Of a DNA stretch of 64,000 nucleotides, positions 60,640-64,000 are shown one piece after another. Where the stretch lies: assembly GCF_026262505.1 (NCBI RefSeq), contig NC_067206.1:23637896-23701895 (forward strand), written 5' to 3'. Position 1 is the first letter of the stretch, and every line of letters begins with the position of its first letter. Origin of the DNA: Trichomonas vaginalis G3. Lineage: Eukaryota; Parabasalia; Trichomonadida; Trichomonadidae. The notes below the pieces were generated by a model. That model made no database searches. It worked only from the letters and a program-made list of their open reading frames with translations, and was not told the DNA's origin. The translations under genes were made by a program, and so were the position numbers.

Positions 60640-61041
60640 TCACCTCCCGACTAAATTTGGTAAAAGTGGTGAGCAACCAATTGGTTCGCGGCCAATTAAA
60701 GTTGGATTGCATCTAATTCCACCATGACCGATTTGGAAGACGATTTTCGCTCCGTAACTATGAATTTTCTCGATTGTTGATTTCCAAGCTTCGGCATGTT
60801 GTTTTGATAATATACCTGCTTGACGAGGTGCTGCCTTGCCATGAGCAATTGGATACATGTATCCAGGAATGATCAAACCTGTTCCTCCTTTTGCAAGATT
60901 TACCATCATATCAAGGAGCTTCTTTGTTGGAAAACCATTATCATCACAAAGGCCCTCCCATGTTGGAGATCTCATGAAGCGGTTTTTCAAAAGCATTGGA
61001 CCGCATTGAAGAGGAGTAAAGAGAACAGAATTTGCTCTCAT
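60640..61041 (-). pseudogene. NADH:flavin oxidoreductase (Old Yellow Enzyme), N-terminal third
   Basis: MRANSVLFTPLQCGPMLLKN starts the FMN-binding TIM barrel; RFMRSPTWEGLCDDNGFPTK, LAKGGTGLIIPGYMYPIAHG and IVFQIGHGGIRCNPTLIGRE PIGCSP are the family's first strands (G-T-G-L-I-I, then Q-x-G-H-x-G-R-type). The family is about 360-400 residues; this stops at 133 where Mav2 sequence begins, so the FMN/NAD half is missing. Clean frame up to the break, consistent with a recent insertion, deletion or a misjoin. Confidence 0.85.
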
Positions 61042-61218
61042 TCAATTAGTTCTGATTGTTTTATTCAAATGTTGGTTAAAATCGTATATCTGATAGTTTA
61101 AATGATGTGTAAATTCATTAGCTGTTTGAATTTCAAACGAAATGGATTTCTGTATCACACATCAACTTTTTTGTGGAAATTCATTTCTAAAGTCATAATC
61201 AAACACTTTTAATGTATA

Positions 61219-61289
61219 GCACCGCTGGTCTAATGGTAGAATTTCACCTTGCCAAGGTGGGGGTCCGGGTTCGATTCCCGGGCGGTGCA
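61219..61289 (+). tRNA. tRNA-Gly (GCC)
   Basis: 71-nt cloverleaf. Acceptor GCACCGC/GCGGTGC, discriminator A; D arm with TGGTCTAATGGTAGA; anticodon stem TCACC/GGTGG with loop TTGCCAA (GCC); T stem CCGGG/CCCGG with TTCGATT loop. A T-run follows after a short gap. Confidence 0.95.
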
Positions 61290-61339
61290 ATTATTTTTCA
61301 ATTTATTTTTTCTAATCAGATGTATTATTGATTATCAAT

Positions 61340-61800
61340 GAATGTTTGAGAAGAAAATTGAGTAGGAGTTATCCAATATGTTTTACTAGAATTTAGAGTT
61401 AAATAAAAAACAAATTCAAGAAGTAACTGACAAAAAAGTCGTTTGAGAGGAAAATTGAATATAAGTTATCCATTATGTTTTACAAGAATTTAGAGTTAAA
61501 TAAAAAACAAATTTAAATTATCTATACTATGATTATTTTTGATTCAAATGCTGTTCGGCATTAGAAGCAAAAATAATCATAATCAAGATAATTCCAATTT
61601 TATATACTTTTTGGGCGCTAAAGCGGCCGTAAAAAAAGTATACAAAAGTGTTAATTTGACAAACAAAAAGTCGTATGATAGGAAAATTGAATACTTTTTG
61701 ACCAAAAATGTCAAAAACTTTGAAAGGGGAAAAAATGTGTCAAAATGAGTCTCGGAAAGTACTCACCTTATATTACTAGAATTTAGAGTTAAATATAAAA
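61340..61800. repeat. 97-bp imperfect repeat
   Basis: GAATTTAGAGTTAAATAAAA preceded by GTTATCCA(A/T)TATGTTTTAC occurs at about 61390 and 61487 (97-bp spacing), with a third partial copy at 61780. It fills the space between tRNA-Gly and the next gene; a 69-codon ORF at 61539-61748 looks random. Confidence 0.7.
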
Positions 61801-61810
61801 ACAGATTTAT

Positions 61811-62935
61811 TTATTGGCCTGGCTGAATCACGTAAACATGTCCTCCCTTTGTAAGAACATAAAAAACAGATCCGAAGTGAATCATTCCAATTGGTGGCTT
61901 ATCGAGTACTGTTACAGTTTTAGGGAACAAAAGGGACTCTAAGAATATAAGTTTGAGTTCAGTTGATTGACGATTTCCAAGTAATAATAATTCAGGTGGT
62001 TTCATGCAAGCAATTGGATTTGTTCCGATATCAATAGCATTAAATGTCTTAATTATATGCTTTCCATCCCATACAAGTAAAGAATCTGTGATAGATGCAA
62101 ATGTTGTTCCTTTAATTGAAAGTAATTGTAATAAAAACTTTCCTATTTGTAGCTTTTCGAGTTCTTTTTGACATAGTTTATTGTGTTTAGTAACAATTCC
62201 TGTTCTCCCGGCAATATAAATATCAGTCCCGTCATCAATGATAGAAGCAATTGCAAGTCTATGTCCTGCGTATATCATTAGTCTTTCTAGCGTATTTGCA
62301 TTCCATAAAACGACTAAACCGTTCGTGGCCCCAACAATAACCACTTCTTGGAATTGGTGAATAGCTGAAATAGAATGAGTAATGTAATTGAGCTGTTTAA
62401 ATGTTTTGAGGTCATCTGAAACCATTAATACCATGCCATTAAAGAAGCCAACAAGTAATTGTTGCGTATATACAAAACAAGTAATTTTTCCGAATTGGCT
62501 ATAGGAATCGTAATATCTATGGTCTGTTTGATGTACAAGACTGTAATTTGTTTGATCATAAGCTGAAATAACACCATCAATTTGAGCGATATAAATGTAT
62601 TTTGCAGAACAAGCAATATGGCTTGCTCCTGGAGTGCAAATAACTTGTTTAGAATGAATGTTAAATGCATGCATTGCGATTGTTTCAAGTTGATTGATTT
62701 TTAACTGTAATTTGTCTAATTCCTGATTAATGGAGTTACTAAATGATTCTATTGAGTCAAAAATAGAAGCAGCAATAGCTCGAAACTCTTCATGTGCTAT
62801 GAAATTCTCTCTTTGAAAATTAGATAATTCTTGAGTGCATTCTTCTTCTAGTTTCCCTAACTGTTTGAATGACTCTCTGAGCATTAAAATATCTTCTTTC
62901 TCTTTTTGAACCTTGAATAATTGAAGTTGATCCAT
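61811..62935 (-). CDS. Coiled-coil plus beta-propeller (WD40-like) protein
   Basis: Intact 374 residues. Residues 1-90 are a coiled coil (QKEKEDILMLRESFKQLGKL onwards). From about 95 to the end, seven or so degenerate blades: YIYIAQIDGVISAYD, LLVGFFNGMVLMV, VVIVGATNGLVVLWNANTLE, DIYIAGRTGIVTKHN, TFASITDSLLVWDGKHI, ELLLLGNRQS, VFYVLTKGGHVYVIQPG. LVVLWN and LLVWDG are WD-like blade ends. No catalytic site; a scaffold role is likely. Partner unknown. Confidence 0.8.
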   Translation of the reverse strand: MDQLQLFKVQKEKEDILMLRESFKQLGKLEEECTQELSNFQRENFIAHEEFRAIAASIFDSIESFSNSINQELDKLQLKINQLETIAMHAFNIHSKQVICTPGASHIACSAKYIYIAQIDGVISAYDQTNYSLVHQTDHRYYDSYSQFGKITCFVYTQQLLVGFFNGMVLMVSDDLKTFKQLNYITHSISAIHQFQEVVIVGATNGLVVLWNANTLERLMIYAGHRLAIASIIDDGTDIYIAGRTGIVTKHNKLCQKELEKLQIGKFLLQLLSIKGTTFASITDSLLVWDGKHIIKTFNAIDIGTNPIACMKPPELLLLGNRQSTELKLIFLESLLFPKTVTVLDKPPIGMIHFGSVFYVLTKGGHVYVIQPGQ

Positions 62936-62958
62936 TTCTCGTTATTCGAGAAAAGTGA
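62936..62958 (-). promoter_or_regulatory. Initiator and palindrome before the propeller gene
   Basis: On the minus strand TCACTTTTCTCG (62947-62958) is a host-type initiator 11 bases before the ATG. It overlaps a palindrome TTCTCG-TTATT-CGAGAA at 62936-62952. Confidence 0.55.
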
Positions 62959-63520
62959 CAATTATTATATTTTTTTACTGTGAGAAAAATGATATTTCTC
63001 ATGCGGAATATATAGAATTACCAACATCAAAGGCCTTTTAACTCGCTATAATGGTCTGATTCTTGAAGTACGAAGTATTCTGTGCATCAGTACTTTTAAA
63101 ATTATTCCATTGTAAATGTGTATCAAAATAACATCGCAATGTTTCAATCTTTGATGAACAGTCAAATATAAAATAGTATTATTGCGCTGAACATATGCCT
63201 CTGATAAATCATATACAATTTTCTCTGAAAAAATGGGTAGGTCACTTCATTTTGTCTGTTTAAATAAGAGTGCCTACAATAAAGTATGCTATCCATATAG
63301 GAGAGAATAAATAAACATTTTACATTTTTAATAATTATATTATCTGCTAAACTCGATTTTATTGGGATATACTTAGATCTTAGTCTAGATTTAAGAACTT
63401 TATAAAAGGGATTGGAACTCTCTGGGAAATGATTGATGTTCAACACTTGGAAGAATACTGTTTCTCTTAAAATTAAGAGAACCTTTGCCTGAATGATTTA
63501 TGAGTTAAGCTATGTATCAC
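62959..63520. other. AT-rich intergenic DNA
   Basis: A 94-codon minus-strand ORF (63162-63446) has no conserved look. Nothing else seen. Confidence 0.5.
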
Positions 63521-63525
63521 CCATT

Positions 63526-64000
63526 TCCAACGGCAAACCCAAATTTTAGCTAAAAGTGACAGGGAAAAAAAACGTTTAGTATTAAAAAAAAAGACCGATG
63601 AGAGCTTCGTTCGAAATATAGAGGGAACTGAGAATGCGCAACCATTCTCAGGGAATATTGGATGCTATTCCCGTTCCCTCTGTATGGAAAATTGAGGTTT
63701 TCAAAGGGAGTTAAAATAATATCAAATTTATACTAATTTACTTCAAAATACAAAAGTATTTGACAGCTAAAATTAGTTACTTTAGCAAGCCTATCAATAC
63801 CCTTTTACGATTATTGTTACTTTTTCGAAATAAAAGTAAAAACAAATTTATACTAATTTACTTCAAAATACAAAAGTATTTGACAGCTAAAATTAGTTAC
63901 TTTAGCAAGCCTATCAATACCCTTTTACGATTATTGCTACTTTTTCGAAATAAAAGTAAAAACAAATTTATACTAATTTACTTCAAAATACAAAAGTATT
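63526..64000 (-). mobile_element. Inverted second copy of element D (partial)
   Basis: Reverse complement of about 12590-13075: terminal word AATTTTAGCTAAAAGTGACA at 63541-63560, the perfect three-way palindrome at 63620-63681, and the 120-bp tandem repeat from about 63720 (TTTAGCAAGCCTATCAATAC at 63781 and 63901). The copy runs off the window end; here the array has at least one unit more. Confidence 0.9.
63620..63681. repeat. Second copy of the three-way-junction palindrome
   Basis: AGAGGGAAC/GTTCCCTCT enclosing TGAGAATG/CATTCTCA and GGGAATA/TATTCCC, base for base the inverse of 12921-12982. Confidence 0.9.

Larger units (their letters stand above)
56790..60650 (-). mobile_element. Mav2: diverged and rearranged Maverick fragment
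   Basis: All genes point left. It includes a capsid-like gene related to the Mav1 one, several small genes with the same start motif, and an inverted copy of the Mav1 GGTGAGAA/TTCACC repeat (57395-57455). The left end carries a GC-rich hairpin GGAGGC-(N7)-GCCTCC at 56795-56813, like the hairpins of Mav1 ends. The right edge abuts a truncated host gene at about 60650. No integrase or helicase seen. Confidence 0.65.

Overview
This window looks like a nuclear contig of a parabasalid flagellate, most likely Trichomonas vaginalis or a close relative (inference). The host genes are eukaryotic (Aurora kinase, cytosolic HSP70 ending in EEVD, ribosomal protein uL15/L27a, an OFD1-like basal-body protein) and have no visible introns. 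Several start 10-20 bases downstream of the parabasalid initiator TCA(C/T)TTTT. Intergenic DNA is very AT-rich, and the contig is full of Maverick/Polinton-type, MULE and Tc1/mariner sequences.

Layout. 1-1.5 kb: one end of a repeat-rich element (element A). 1.6-2.7 kb: a small terminal-inverted-repeat element with a 121-bp tandem array inside its gene. 4.3-14.1 kb: an ordinary host block with phosphoglucomutase/phosphopentomutase, an ankyrin relic, an L7Ae-fold protein (Rpp38/Pop3-like), uL15, tRNA-Ala(AGC), HSP70, an OFD1-like protein, a short element carrying a perfect three-way-junction hairpin, and Aurora kinase. 14.7-16.7 kb: nested MITE-like elements. 17.4-21.1 kb: an intact MULE transposase and a divergently transcribed gene of unknown function. 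21.6-23.6 kb: MITE, mariner relic and a dispersed repeat. 23.6-40.6 kb: a complete-looking 17-kb Maverick/Polinton-like virus (Mav1). It has terminal inverted repeats built of hairpins, a probable double jelly-roll capsid gene, a candidate minor capsid gene, an SF3 helicase, a retrovirus-type integrase, a phage-tail-fibre-like protein, two amphipathic membrane-active-looking proteins and a Dam-type adenine methyltransferase. Almost every Mav1 gene has one or more one-base frameshifts. 40.7-43.2 kb: broken aldo-keto reductase and protein kinase genes. 44.2-49.1 kb: a second replicon-like element (B, same family as A) with the front half of a protein-primed-type DNA polymerase B joined to a primase-helicase; it ends at an assembly gap of 25 N. 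49.2-50.7 kb: a repeat-rich coding relic. 50.8-56.1 kb: a gene-poor mosaic of a 1.15-kb inverted repeat and a 0.95-kb direct repeat. 56.8-60.6 kb: a diverged, rearranged Maverick (Mav2) whose right edge cuts off an Old-Yellow-Enzyme gene. 61-63 kb: tRNA-Gly(GCC) and a coiled-coil/beta-propeller gene. 63.5 kb to the end: an inverted copy of the 12.3-13.1 kb element.

How it works together. The host genes are independent units. The mobile DNA is the notable part. Mav1, Mav2 and A/B share a distinctive start-site motif, a T-run followed by A, 8-18 bases before ATG, which differs from the host initiator. Mav1 combines virion, replication, integration and DNA-methylation modules, but no packaging ATPase, maturation protease or DNA polymerase could be recognised. 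Host genes are open and clean while element genes are frameshifted, often at homopolymers. This may be real decay, or consensus error in multi-copy DNA; the sequence alone cannot separate the two.
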